From positions 1-38,376 of the forward strand of contig JAIKVO010000071.1 in assembly GCA_024685655.1 (NCBI GenBank): a stretch of DNA of 38,376 bases, read 5' to 3'. Shown here one piece after another: positions 8,444-16,756 of the stretch. This DNA is from Treponemataceae bacterium (GTDB taxonomy: Bacteria > Spirochaetota > Spirochaetia > Treponematales > Treponemataceae). The notes below the pieces were generated by a model, which did not search any database, was not told the origin of the DNA, and worked only from the letters and a program-made list of their open reading frames with translations. A program made the translations under genes and the position numbers. The stretch's first letter is position 1. Each line of letters begins with the position of its first letter.

Positions 8444-8953
8444 ATGAGCAGCCAGTTTCTGACATTCATGCTTGACGATTCCCAGTATGCGGTTGAAGTG
8501 TACAACGTGCAGGAAGTAATGGAATATACTCGAATCACGAAAATGCCGTGTGCCGACCCGTGGATGGAAGGATTAATCAGTTCCAGAGGCAAGGGAATTT
8601 CTGTAATTAATCTCCGTAAAAAATTTGGACTGCCTGCAAAAGAACCGGACAAAGAAACGCGTATTATCGTAATGGAGATGAAGCCATCTGATGACAGTAT
8701 CATTACATTTGGTGCAATCGCGGATTCTGTACAGGAAGTAATCGATATAGATGATTCTGAGATAGAACCACCACCGAAATTCGGAAACAATATAGCTGGC
8801 AAATTTATTTTCGGAATCGGCAAAAAAAACGGCAACTTCATAATTATCCTGAATATAAACCAGATATTCTCTGCTGATGAGATAATAAACCTGAGCGAGA
8901 TAACGAAAAACTTGGGCGCGACAGTTTCAGAAGATGAGCAGGAAAACAATTAA
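8444..8953 (+). CDS. cheW: Chemotaxis coupling protein CheW
   Basis: CheW links chemoreceptors to the kinase CheA in the receptor array. The 169-residue protein has the typical start SQFLTFMLDDSQYAVEVYNVQEVME, followed by the conserved MEGLISSRGKGISVINLRKKFGLP region. The ATG at 8444 is set by GAGAGAGG five bases upstream; the open frame extends further left but without conservation. The gene stands alone, divergent from era, with no other che or receptor genes in the window. Confidence 0.93.
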   Translation: MSSQFLTFMLDDSQYAVEVYNVQEVMEYTRITKMPCADPWMEGLISSRGKGISVINLRKKFGLPAKEPDKETRIIVMEMKPSDDSIITFGAIADSVQEVIDIDDSEIEPPPKFGNNIAGKFIFGIGKKNGNFIIILNINQIFSADEIINLSEITKNLGATVSEDEQENN

Positions 8954-8954
8954 G

Positions 8955-8977
8955 AAAACAGATGAAATGTCTGTTTT
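8955..8977 (+). terminator. Short terminator-like hairpin after cheW
   Basis: AAAACAGA (8955-8962) pairs with TCTGTTTT (8970-8977) immediately after the cheW stop. The U tract forms part of the stem. Confidence 0.5.
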
Positions 8978-9086
8978 AAAATGCTGTTCCTCAATTGTTA
9001 TGAATTAAGAAATATGGTAGCATTATCTCTATCGATTGACGTAATCCCACTGGTATTATGCTTTTGAAATTGGCTTAAGGCATTTT

Positions 9087-11231
9087 ATGGATTTTGCTTT
9101 ACAAGTATCGAACGGAAAACCTATTCCATACGGAGCTTCTGTAACGGAAAAAGGTGTTAATTTCAGTCTTTTCTCTCGCCATGCTACAAGTATAGTTCTA
9201 GCTTTGTTCAAAGAGCAGAACGATTCGGAACCGTATTTTACATATACATTTGACCCAGAAAAAGACCGGACAGGCGATATTTGGCATGTCTTTATAGAAG
9301 GCTTAAAGCCGGGGGCGCTATATTTATATCGTGCAGACGGTTCGTTTGCTCCGGAGAAAGGTCATCGGTTCAATAAGAATATTTATCTCCTTGATCCGTA
9401 TGCAAAAGCCCTTACATCGACATCACTTTTCAAGCATCTTCCTCCGGGATATGTAACAGCGACTGACAAGTTGGACATACAACTTGGAAAGATTTCAGAT
9501 GCTAAATGGTTCCCTAAGTGTGTCGTTGTGGATAACAGTTTTGACTGGCAGGGTGATCGTCCACTCAATTATCCGCTCAGAAAAAGTATTCTTTACGAAA
9601 CGCATCTTAAGGGAGCTACGGCAAACCCGAATTCCGAAGTCGCGCATCCTGGAACATACCGTGGACTTACTGAAAAAATCCCGTATTTCAAAGACTTAGG
9701 TATTACAAGCATAGAATTGTTGCCGATTCAAGAGTTTGATGAGTACGAGAACACGAATACAAATCCCAAAAACGGGGAGCGTCTTAAAAACTTCTGGGGT
9801 TACAGCACGATGGCGTTTTTTGCGCCAAAAGCATCGTATGCCGCAGACGGTACGCCGGGTGCTTGTGTCACCGAGTTCAAGGAAATGATACGCGAGATGC
9901 ACCGCGCTGGGATAGAGATTATTCTTGATATTGTTTTTAACCACACTGCGGAAGGAAACGAGCACGGAATAACGATGAATTTCCGTGGTCTTGACAACAG
10001 CATCTATTATATACTGGAAAACAATAACAAAGCATATTACTCCAACTACTCCGGCTGCGGTAACACGTTGAACTGCAACCATCCTGTAGTGCGCGACTTC
10101 ATTATTGACTGCTTGCGCTACTGGGTTTGCGAAATGCACGTTGACGGCTTCCGGTTTGATCTTGGTTCCATTCTTGGGCGCGACAGCACCGGAAAACTGA
10201 TGGAAGACCCCCCGGTTTTGGAGCGCATTGCAGAAGACCCTGTTCTGCGCAACACAAAAATAATCGCAGAAGCCTGGGATGCAGGCGGCGCGTACCAAGT
10301 CGGCAGCTTCCCCGGCGGACGCTGGGCGGAATGGAACGACCGTTTCCGCGACGACATACGTAAATTCTGGCGCGGCGATGACGGACTGTGCAATGCGCTC
10401 GCAACACGAATCGCCGGCTCATCTGACCTTTACCTTAGAGACGGCAGGAAGCCTTTCCATTCCGTAAACTTCCTTACAAGCCATGACGGTTTCACGCTGA
10501 ACGACCTTGTTTCATACAACGGCAAGCACAACGAAGAAAACGGCGAGAACAACAGGGACGGCTCAGACAACAACAACAGCTACAACTATGGATATGAGGG
10601 GCCTTCCGTAAACCCGAAACTTGAAAAAATCAGAACACGCCAGGTAAAAAACTTCTTGTTCACGCTGCTTTTGTCACAAGGAACGCCAATGCTACTTGCC
10701 GGCGATGAGTTCAGGCGGACGCAGGGCGGAAACAACAACGCATACTGCCAGGACAACCTTTCCACTTGGATAGACTGGAGCCTGCGGAACAAATACTCAG
10801 AGCTTTTCCGCTTTACAAAGAGGCTCATATTGTTCCGTCGCAAGCATCATGCTTTTATGCGCCCTGAATTCTTTCAGGGAAAAGATATTTCTTTCAACAG
10901 TTTGCCGGACATAACGTGGTTCGACGAATCAGGGGTAACTCCAGACTGGGGGCGCATAAATCATTTCTTGGCTTACCGGCTGGACGGCAGTCATGCAGAA
11001 ATTTTCGCAGACACGGATGACAACGATTTTTACATCATGTTCAACTCCGCGCTGCAGGACAAAACTGTAAAAGTTCCGCTGCCGCCAGCCGGGAAAAACT
11101 GGTACAGGTGCATAGACACCTCTATAGAAGCCCCGGACGATTTTATGTCGCCCAGCGAAGAGGAAATACTGCCGGTGCAGAACAGATACGTTCTTCCATC
11201 GCGTAGCTGCGCACTGCTTATGAGCAAATAA
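9087..11231 (+). CDS. glgX: Glycogen debranching enzyme (GH13 isoamylase type)
   Basis: The enzyme hydrolyses alpha-1,6 branch points in glycogen. An N-terminal CBM48-like domain (GKPIPYGASVTEKGVNFSLFSRHA) leads into a GH13 barrel. The barrel has DIVFNHTAEG, the nucleophile motif GFRFDLGS, the acid/base in IIAEAWD and the transition-state Asp in LTSHDGFTLNDLV. The stretch GENNRDGSDNNNSYNYG is typical of GlgX. The length of 714 residues is normal. An AAGG six bases before the ATG is a weak Shine-Dalgarno. It is followed after 93 bases by glgP, its functional partner. Confidence 0.93.
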   Translation: MDFALQVSNGKPIPYGASVTEKGVNFSLFSRHATSIVLALFKEQNDSEPYFTYTFDPEKDRTGDIWHVFIEGLKPGALYLYRADGSFAPEKGHRFNKNIYLLDPYAKALTSTSLFKHLPPGYVTATDKLDIQLGKISDAKWFPKCVVVDNSFDWQGDRPLNYPLRKSILYETHLKGATANPNSEVAHPGTYRGLTEKIPYFKDLGITSIELLPIQEFDEYENTNTNPKNGERLKNFWGYSTMAFFAPKASYAADGTPGACVTEFKEMIREMHRAGIEIILDIVFNHTAEGNEHGITMNFRGLDNSIYYILENNNKAYYSNYSGCGNTLNCNHPVVRDFIIDCLRYWVCEMHVDGFRFDLGSILGRDSTGKLMEDPPVLERIAEDPVLRNTKIIAEAWDAGGAYQVGSFPGGRWAEWNDRFRDDIRKFWRGDDGLCNALATRIAGSSDLYLRDGRKPFHSVNFLTSHDGFTLNDLVSYNGKHNEENGENNRDGSDNNNSYNYGYEGPSVNPKLEKIRTRQVKNFLFTLLLSQGTPMLLAGDEFRRTQGGNNNAYCQDNLSTWIDWSLRNKYSELFRFTKRLILFRRKHHAFMRPEFFQGKDISFNSLPDITWFDESGVTPDWGRINHFLAYRLDGSHAEIFADTDDNDFYIMFNSALQDKTVKVPLPPAGKNWYRCIDTSIEAPDDFMSPSEEEILPVQNRYVLPSRSCALLMSK

Positions 11232-11241
11232 ACCAGGCAAA

Positions 11242-11283
11242 GCTGAACGTAAAGGTACAAACCTAAGGACGCAAGCGTTCAGC
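11242..11283 (+). other. Stem-loop between glgX and glgP
   Basis: GCTGAACG (11242-11249) pairs perfectly with CGTTCAGC (11276-11283). There is no T run, so it may stabilise or process the glgX-glgP message rather than end it. Confidence 0.4.
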
Positions 11284-11324
11284 AAAACCTTTAACATGGC
11301 AGACTAGCTGCCAAGGGAGTTATA

Positions 11325-13772
11325 ATGCAATTCGACAAAGAATCTTTCAAAGCAAGTCTTTCCGCCAGACTTAAACGTCAGTACGGCAAAGACATAAGCC
11401 AGGCGACAAAGCACGATCTTTTTGATGCAGTCTCTGCATCCGCCATGGAAATTGTTCTTGAAAACTGGATGAAAACCCGAAACGCGTACTACAAGCATCA
11501 GGGCAGAAGAGTTTACTATCTTTCTGCCGAATTCCTTATGGGACGCGCACTTAGTAATAACCTTATAAACGCTGGAATCATGGACGGTGTAAAAGAAGTT
11601 CTTAAAGAACTGAATATTGATTACAACGTCGTTGAGGACGAGGAGCCGGATGCAGGACTCGGAAACGGTGGTCTTGGCCGTCTTGCCGCATGTTTCCTTG
11701 ATTCGCTCGCGACTCTCGACTATCCGGGACACGGCTATGGAATCCGCTATCAGTATGGTATGTTCGAGCAGCATATTGAAAACGGTTGTCAGGTAGAATA
11801 TCCGGACAACTGGCTTAAACACCGCGATCCTTGGGAAATTAAACGCAGTGATCTTGCCGTTACGGTAAAATTCGGCGGAAACGTTGTCTGCCACAAAGGA
11901 CCGAACGGAACAAGCCGCTTTGAGGTAGAGAATGCGGAAGAAGTGCTCGCGACCCCTTACGACATGCCGATTGTCGGTTACGACACAAACACAGTTAATA
12001 CGCTCCGTTTGTGGCAAGCATCGAGTCAGAACGGTTTTGACCTTCAGCTTTTTAATCAGATGGAATACCTTCGTGCGGTAGAACGGCAGAATTCTGCGGA
12101 GAACATAAGCCGTGTTCTTTATCCGAATGATAATGGACCTTCGGGCAAAGCTCTCCGCCTTAAACAGCAATATTTCTTCTCGTCTGCCAGTTTGCAGGAT
12201 CTTATAAACCACTTTATCAGTGACCATGGAACAGATTTCCAGAAGTTCCCAGATTATCAGGTTATCCAGTTGAATGACACACACCCAGTTGTGGCTATTC
12301 CGGAACTGATGCGTTTGTTGATGGACGAGCACGGTTTGGGATGGGAAGAGGCTTGGTCTATCGTTAAGCGTACATTCGCATACACAAACCACACAATTCT
12401 TGCAGAAGCCCTTGAAAAATGGCCTATCAGTATTTTCCAGTCGTTGCTTCCGCGCATTTATCAGATTGTCGAGGAAATCAACCGCCGCTTCTCAATTGAA
12501 CTGCGTGAAAAATACCCGAACGATTACGCAAAACAGAACCGCATGTCCATCATCCAAAACGGCATGATTCACATGGCTTGGCTTGCGATACACGGCTCAT
12601 TCAGCGTAAACGGTGTTGCTGCTTTGCACACTGAAATCCTTAAGACACAAGAGCTTGCAGATTGGTACGAACTTTATCCAGATAAATTCAATAACAAGAC
12701 GAACGGAATTACGCAACGCCGCTGGCTTTTGTGCGCAAACCCGAAGCTTTCTGCTTTTATTACGGATCGCATAGGTCACGGATGGGAGAAAGACCTTTCT
12801 CTTTTGCGCGGGCTTGAAAAATTCGCTGACGACGATGCTTCTTTGGAAGAGTTCCTTAAAATCAAGCAGGAAAACAAAGAGAGCCTTGCTAAATATCTTA
12901 AGGTTACACAAAATGAATTCCTTGACCCAGAGTCAATTTTCGATGTTCAGATAAAGCGTCTGCACGAGTACAAACGACAGCTTCTTAATATTTTGCACAT
13001 AATGTACTTATATAACAGGCTTTTGGAAGATCCTTCATTCAATCCACCTGCAAGAACATTTATTTTCGGTGCAAAAGCAGCATCGGGTTACAGGCGTGCA
13101 AAGAATATCATCAAACTGATAAATTGCGTCGCAGACAGAATAAACAACGATCGCCGTGTACGGGGAAAACTCCGTGTCGTGTTCGTAGAGAACTACAGGG
13201 TTTCAGTTGCAGAGAAAATTTTCCCGGCATCTGATGTCTCAGAGCAGATTTCTACAGCTGGAAAAGAAGCGTCAGGAACCGGAAACATGAAATTCATGGT
13301 GAACGGTGCGGTTACGCTCGGAACGCTTGACGGTGCGAACATCGAGATTGTTGAGGAAGCTGGAATGGAGAATGCTTTCATTTTTGGTCTTACAAAAGAT
13401 GAGATTATCAAGATTGAAAGTGAACATAGCTATAATCCGCAGAAATATCTGGAACGGAACCCTAAATTGGCAAAAGTCATGAATCAGCTTATTGACGGCA
13501 CATATGACCCGGATACACAGCTTTTCCGCGAGCTGTATGATTCGCTCGTATACGGTGTTGAAGGTCAGCGTCCTGATGTTTACTACGTTCTTGCAGATTT
13601 TGATGCGTATGTCAAAGCTCAGGAGCAGGTCGCAGAAGTCTATACAGACAGAAAACGCTGGGCAAAGATGGCATTGCTGAACATAGCAAGAAGCGGCAAG
13701 TTTTCTTCTGATAGAACGATAGAAGATTACGTCCGCGACATCTGGAAGCTCAAGAAGCTTAAAGTGGAATAG
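11325..13772 (+). CDS. glgP: Glycogen/maltodextrin phosphorylase
   Basis: It releases glucose 1-phosphate from the ends of alpha-1,4-glucan chains using pyridoxal phosphate. The family landmarks are RRVYYLSAEFLMGR near the N-terminus, the ADAGLGNGGLGRLAACFLDS-like stretch, and the PLP-lysine motif EASGTGNMKFMVNGA. The 815-residue length is standard. GGGAG precedes the ATG. With glgX it forms a glycogen breakdown pair that should be co-transcribed. Confidence 0.95.
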   Translation: MQFDKESFKASLSARLKRQYGKDISQATKHDLFDAVSASAMEIVLENWMKTRNAYYKHQGRRVYYLSAEFLMGRALSNNLINAGIMDGVKEVLKELNIDYNVVEDEEPDAGLGNGGLGRLAACFLDSLATLDYPGHGYGIRYQYGMFEQHIENGCQVEYPDNWLKHRDPWEIKRSDLAVTVKFGGNVVCHKGPNGTSRFEVENAEEVLATPYDMPIVGYDTNTVNTLRLWQASSQNGFDLQLFNQMEYLRAVERQNSAENISRVLYPNDNGPSGKALRLKQQYFFSSASLQDLINHFISDHGTDFQKFPDYQVIQLNDTHPVVAIPELMRLLMDEHGLGWEEAWSIVKRTFAYTNHTILAEALEKWPISIFQSLLPRIYQIVEEINRRFSIELREKYPNDYAKQNRMSIIQNGMIHMAWLAIHGSFSVNGVAALHTEILKTQELADWYELYPDKFNNKTNGITQRRWLLCANPKLSAFITDRIGHGWEKDLSLLRGLEKFADDDASLEEFLKIKQENKESLAKYLKVTQNEFLDPESIFDVQIKRLHEYKRQLLNILHIMYLYNRLLEDPSFNPPARTFIFGAKAASGYRRAKNIIKLINCVADRINNDRRVRGKLRVVFVENYRVSVAEKIFPASDVSEQISTAGKEASGTGNMKFMVNGAVTLGTLDGANIEIVEEAGMENAFIFGLTKDEIIKIESEHSYNPQKYLERNPKLAKVMNQLIDGTYDPDTQLFRELYDSLVYGVEGQRPDVYYVLADFDAYVKAQEQVAEVYTDRKRWAKMALLNIARSGKFSSDRTIEDYVRDIWKLKKLKVE

Positions 13773-13775
13773 GAC

Positions 13776-13803
13776 GTTAGGACGATATCCATGTCGTCCT
13801 AAC
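13776..13803 (+). terminator. Hairpin after glgP
   Basis: A perfect ten-base stem, GTTAGGACGA (13776-13785) with TCGTCCTAAC (13794-13803), has an eight-base loop and lies four bases after the glgP stop. No strong T run follows, so termination is probable but not certain. Confidence 0.5.
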
Positions 13804-13834
13804 TACCCTGGTTTTGGATACAAAGCCAGCCAGT

Positions 13835-13863
13835 TTTTGCGGTCATTCATGACCGCACATACT
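13835..13863 (+). promoter_or_regulatory. Candidate promoter with palindromic operator before the PfkB-type kinase
   Basis: A CATACT -10 box (13858-13863) ends eight bases before the ATG at 13872. A weak TTTTGC (13835-13840) lies 17 bases upstream. Between them is a perfect palindrome, TGCGGTCA-ttca-TGACCGCA (13838-13857), filling the spacer. A palindrome there is a typical repressor site. Confidence 0.45.
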
Positions 13864-13871
13864 ACAGAAGC

Positions 13872-15158
13872 ATGAAAAAAATCGTGATGCTTTGCCTGAG
13901 TGCGGGCATTCAAAAGACAGTTTCTTTTGAAAGTTTCGCGCCTGGCGAAGTGAACCGCTCAAAATCATACCGATACGATGCGTCCGGTAAGGCGATAAAC
14001 TCTGCTCGCGTTTTGACGCAGCTTATTAGTGCGGCTAGCGGGGCGGCGGGAGGCTCGCCAGTTGCGGCAGATTTGGCTATGACGGCAAAATCGACCGTTG
14101 CAAGTGAAGCATCGCCGGGCATTGTGTCACAGACGGAGTTTTCCGCGACTGATTCCGTAGGCGCAGATTTGTCTTCTACTCCAGCTGATTCGTCTGCGGG
14201 TACTCCTGTGAGCATCGTTTGTCCGCTCGGTGAGCGCAACAAGGACTTTTTCCTTGAAATGGCACGCGCTGATGGATTAAACGTAAAAGTTGTGCCTATT
14301 CCAGGTTTCACGCGCGAATGCTGTACGCTCTTGGACGAAAAAAGCGGGCAAACGACTGAGCTTGTCGTAGAAGAGCCAGTACCCACCGTGGATTCCACGC
14401 CTTACGAAGAAAAGCTTATGGAGCTGCTTGGTGCAGAGCTGGGGCTTGATGGTGGGCGTGAGGTGGACGGCGCGGGAGTAAGTTCTTGCGACCCGCGAAA
14501 AGCCGTACACACAAAAAAAGCAGATGCGCTTTTATTCTCCGGGAGTCGCCCAAAATTCTGGAACGCGCGCATAATAAAACGCATAGCGGCGGCGGCAAAA
14601 GCAAACGACATTCTTTTTATGGCAGATTTCCGTGGAAACGATTTGCTTTCTATTTTGAGCGAATATACGCCGGACATTATCAAAATAAATGAGGACGAAT
14701 TTTGGGCGACGTTTGGTGATAATTTTGCGGATTTCACGTCAGTTTCCGCAAGCCGCGCAAACGCTCCCGTCACAACGTGCTGCTCCAATTTACCAAACAC
14801 TACAACCACGATAAGTGCGGACTCCGCAAAGCACACTGGCAGCGCAAATGCCCATGCCGCGCCCCATACAGAACAACAGCTTTCCTACGCGATTACCGAA
14901 ACGAGTCGCAGTCTTAACAATATAGTCGTTGTGACGCGCGGTGCAAAACCGACTTTAGCTGCAGAAAAAGGCGCGGCGTATAAGAGCACATCGGAAAGGG
15001 TAAAAGCTATAAACACGATTGGTTGTGGTGACGCATACAATGCCGGATTTCTTTACGAATACTTAACCACAAAAGATATGCAAAAATCGCTTGAAAAAGG
15101 AAAATGGTGTGCGTCACGGAATGCCGAATGCCTGCGCCCCGGTGTACTAAAAGATTAG
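13872..15158 (+). CDS. PfkB-family sugar-phosphate kinase, FruK/LacC-like, with low-complexity insertions
   Basis: The fold of 1-phosphofructokinase and tagatose-6-phosphate kinases can be followed in pieces. The N-terminal GEVNRSKSYRYDASGKAINSARVL matches the FruK/LacC start. IVCPLGERNKDFFLEMARADG is the next strand-helix unit. ADALLFSGSRPKFW, the region DIIKINEDEF and the catalytic NTIGCGDAYNAGF with its Asp base complete the fold. Two stretches are not part of the family: an Ala/Ser/Thr-rich segment at about residues 53-113, and a second at about 290-335 (including TTTTISADSAKHTG). They bring the length to 428 residues instead of about 310. Substrate is probably a sugar phosphate such as fructose 1-phosphate, but this cannot be read from sequence. 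No Shine-Dalgarno is obvious, and the leader may be only about two bases. Confidence 0.75.
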   Translation: MKKIVMLCLSAGIQKTVSFESFAPGEVNRSKSYRYDASGKAINSARVLTQLISAASGAAGGSPVAADLAMTAKSTVASEASPGIVSQTEFSATDSVGADLSSTPADSSAGTPVSIVCPLGERNKDFFLEMARADGLNVKVVPIPGFTRECCTLLDEKSGQTTELVVEEPVPTVDSTPYEEKLMELLGAELGLDGGREVDGAGVSSCDPRKAVHTKKADALLFSGSRPKFWNARIIKRIAAAAKANDILFMADFRGNDLLSILSEYTPDIIKINEDEFWATFGDNFADFTSVSASRANAPVTTCCSNLPNTTTTISADSAKHTGSANAHAAPHTEQQLSYAITETSRSLNNIVVVTRGAKPTLAAEKGAAYKSTSERVKAINTIGCGDAYNAGFLYEYLTTKDMQKSLEKGKWCASRNAECLRPGVLKD

Positions 15159-15178
15159 CGTTTGAGATTTTTACCATC

Positions 15179-15237
15179 TTGTTTTTTCCATAAAAAAAGG
15201 TTAATATTGTTTTAGTTAGTTGCGAAGTCCAACTAAC
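15179..15237 (+). promoter_or_regulatory. Promoter and inverted repeat upstream of the GH130 gene
   Basis: TTGTTT (15179-15184) and TAATAT (15202-15207) are 17 bases apart. The expected start of transcription, near 15214, is followed at once by an inverted repeat: GTTAGTT (15215-15221) and AACTAAC (15231-15237) with a nine-base spacer. It could be an operator or a 5' mRNA hairpin. Confidence 0.55.
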
Positions 15238-15293
15238 ATGTATAAAACATCCATCAGAACAGTCGTAAATCAGACGATTAAAAAGGAGAAACC

Positions 15294-16472
15294 ATGATTC
15301 ATCCATTATATTTCGTAGAGAAAGCAAAGCAAGATGTTGTTTTGAATCGCAAGAACAATATAGACACTTCGTTTTACAACGGAATTTTCTCGCGATATGA
15401 AAATCCTGTTCTTACGAGGGAAAGTGTTCCTCTCTTTTGGCGATACGACCTTGATATGGAAACAAATCCTCATTTTATGGAGCGGCTTGGTATAAACGCT
15501 GTTTTTAATGCAGGTGCGATCGAGCTTAACGGAAAGTTCTACATTGTTGCGAGGGTTGAGGGTGCTGACAGAAAATCTTTCTTTGCAGTTGCTGAAAGCG
15601 ACAGTCCTGTGGACGGTTTCCGTTTCCACGACTATCCGATACTGCTTCCTGATACGGAGCCAAACGAAACAAACGTCTATGATATGCGTCTTACAAAGCA
15701 TGAAGATGGCTGGATTTACGGTGTTTTCTGTTCCGAAAGCAAAGACACTTCATCTAAAGATCTTTCTGCGGCTGTTGCTGCCGCCGGCATTGTCCGCACA
15801 AAAGACTTGGAGCACTGGGAACGCCTTCCCGACCTTAAGACATTAAACTCTCCGCAGCAAAGAAACGTTGTCCTTCACCCGGAGTTCGTGAAAGGAAAAT
15901 ATGCGTTCTATACACGCCCAATGGATGATTTTATAGAGACTGGTTCCGGCGGCGGCATAGGCTTCGGGCTTTGTGACGATATAACGCATGCTGTCATTGA
16001 CGAGGAGAAAATCACGAGCGCGCGTAAATATCACACGATAACGGAATCGAAGAACGGAGCTGGCGCTGTGCCGATAAAAACTGACAAAGGCTGGATCCAC
16101 ATTGCGCACGGAGTCCGCAATACTGCAGCCGGACTTAGGTATGTAATTTATGCGTTCGCCACATCTTTGGACGATCCTTCAAAAGTTATAGCGGAGCCGG
16201 GCGGACTCCTTATTGGGCCGAGAGGCTGGGAGCGGGTTGGCGATGTTTCGAATGTTGTCTTTACGAACGGGGCTATTGCGCGCGAAAATGGCGATGTTTT
16301 TATTTATTATGCGGCGAGCGATACTCGGCTTCATGTAGCTTCTACGACAATCGAAAAGCTTAAGGACTATGTGTTTAACACTCCATCTGATCCGCTGCGT
16401 TCAGTAAAGTGTGTGGAGCAGAGGAGTGCATTAATAAGGAAGAATCTTGCATTGTTGAGCGAAACCGATTAA
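15294..16472 (+). CDS. GH130 phosphorylase, probably 4-O-beta-D-mannosyl-D-glucose phosphorylase
   Basis: The 392-residue protein matches the GH130 subgroup that cleaves mannosyl-beta-1,4-glucose with phosphate to give mannose 1-phosphate and glucose. Recognisable parts are [71 protein letters not shown] and [15 protein letters not shown]. No signal peptide is seen, so the reaction is cytoplasmic on imported disaccharide. AAGGAG lies before the ATG. No mannanase, epimerase or transporter is beside it, unlike many mannan-utilisation clusters. Subgroup assignment is from memory of the conserved blocks and could be a sister specificity. Confidence 0.82.
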   Translation: MIHPLYFVEKAKQDVVLNRKNNIDTSFYNGIFSRYENPVLTRESVPLFWRYDLDMETNPHFMERLGINAVFNAGAIELNGKFYIVARVEGADRKSFFAVAESDSPVDGFRFHDYPILLPDTEPNETNVYDMRLTKHEDGWIYGVFCSESKDTSSKDLSAAVAAAGIVRTKDLEHWERLPDLKTLNSPQQRNVVLHPEFVKGKYAFYTRPMDDFIETGSGGGIGFGLCDDITHAVIDEEKITSARKYHTITESKNGAGAVPIKTDKGWIHIAHGVRNTAAGLRYVIYAFATSLDDPSKVIAEPGGLLIGPRGWERVGDVSNVVFTNGAIARENGDVFIYYAASDTRLHVASTTIEKLKDYVFNTPSDPLRSVKCVEQRSALIRKNLALLSETD

Positions 16473-16721
16473 TAGGACGCTTGCTAAGCGATATTTGTGT
16501 CATATCCTGATTCGTGCGGATTGTATCTGTTCCAGGTTGTAAACGGAACGCCGATGTTCGTTAGAATTTTGTAGCGTAGCTTGGTGCAAGTTGCGCTGCA
16601 AATAAAACAACCGTATTGTTGAGTTTTTTACTGTACGAAAGTAATAAATGAGCCGACTATTTAAAAAATAAGATTTTTTAAAAATTTTTGGAAAAAATGC
16701 CGAAAATGGAGTATATGGAGA
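16473..16721. other. Intergenic region, nothing firmly recognised
   Basis: About 250 bases between the GH130 gene and the phosphatase promoter. A weak AACAA/TTGTT hairpin followed by TTTTTT near 16607-16628 may act as a terminator. No supported gene is seen on either strand. Confidence 0.3.
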
Positions 16722-16750
16722 TTCCAAAGAATCAAAAAACAGTATATAAT
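16722..16750 (+). promoter_or_regulatory. Promoter of the SpoIIE-type phosphatase, probably leaderless
   Basis: TTCCAA (16722-16727), a 17-base spacer and a consensus TATAAT (16745-16750) are followed by exactly six bases and the ATG at 16757. There is no Shine-Dalgarno at that ATG. Transcription would begin at or next to the start codon. Confidence 0.55.
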
Positions 16751-16756
16751 TCTAAT

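Noticed and set aside
11304-12392. A 362-codon open frame on the minus strand opposite glgP
   Set aside because: It mirrors the codons of a clear phosphorylase gene, is Cys/Arg/Val-rich and has no recognisable domain or ribosome site.
13910-14836. Long minus-strand frames opposite the PfkB-type kinase
   Set aside because: They come from the GC-rich low-complexity part of the kinase gene read backwards.
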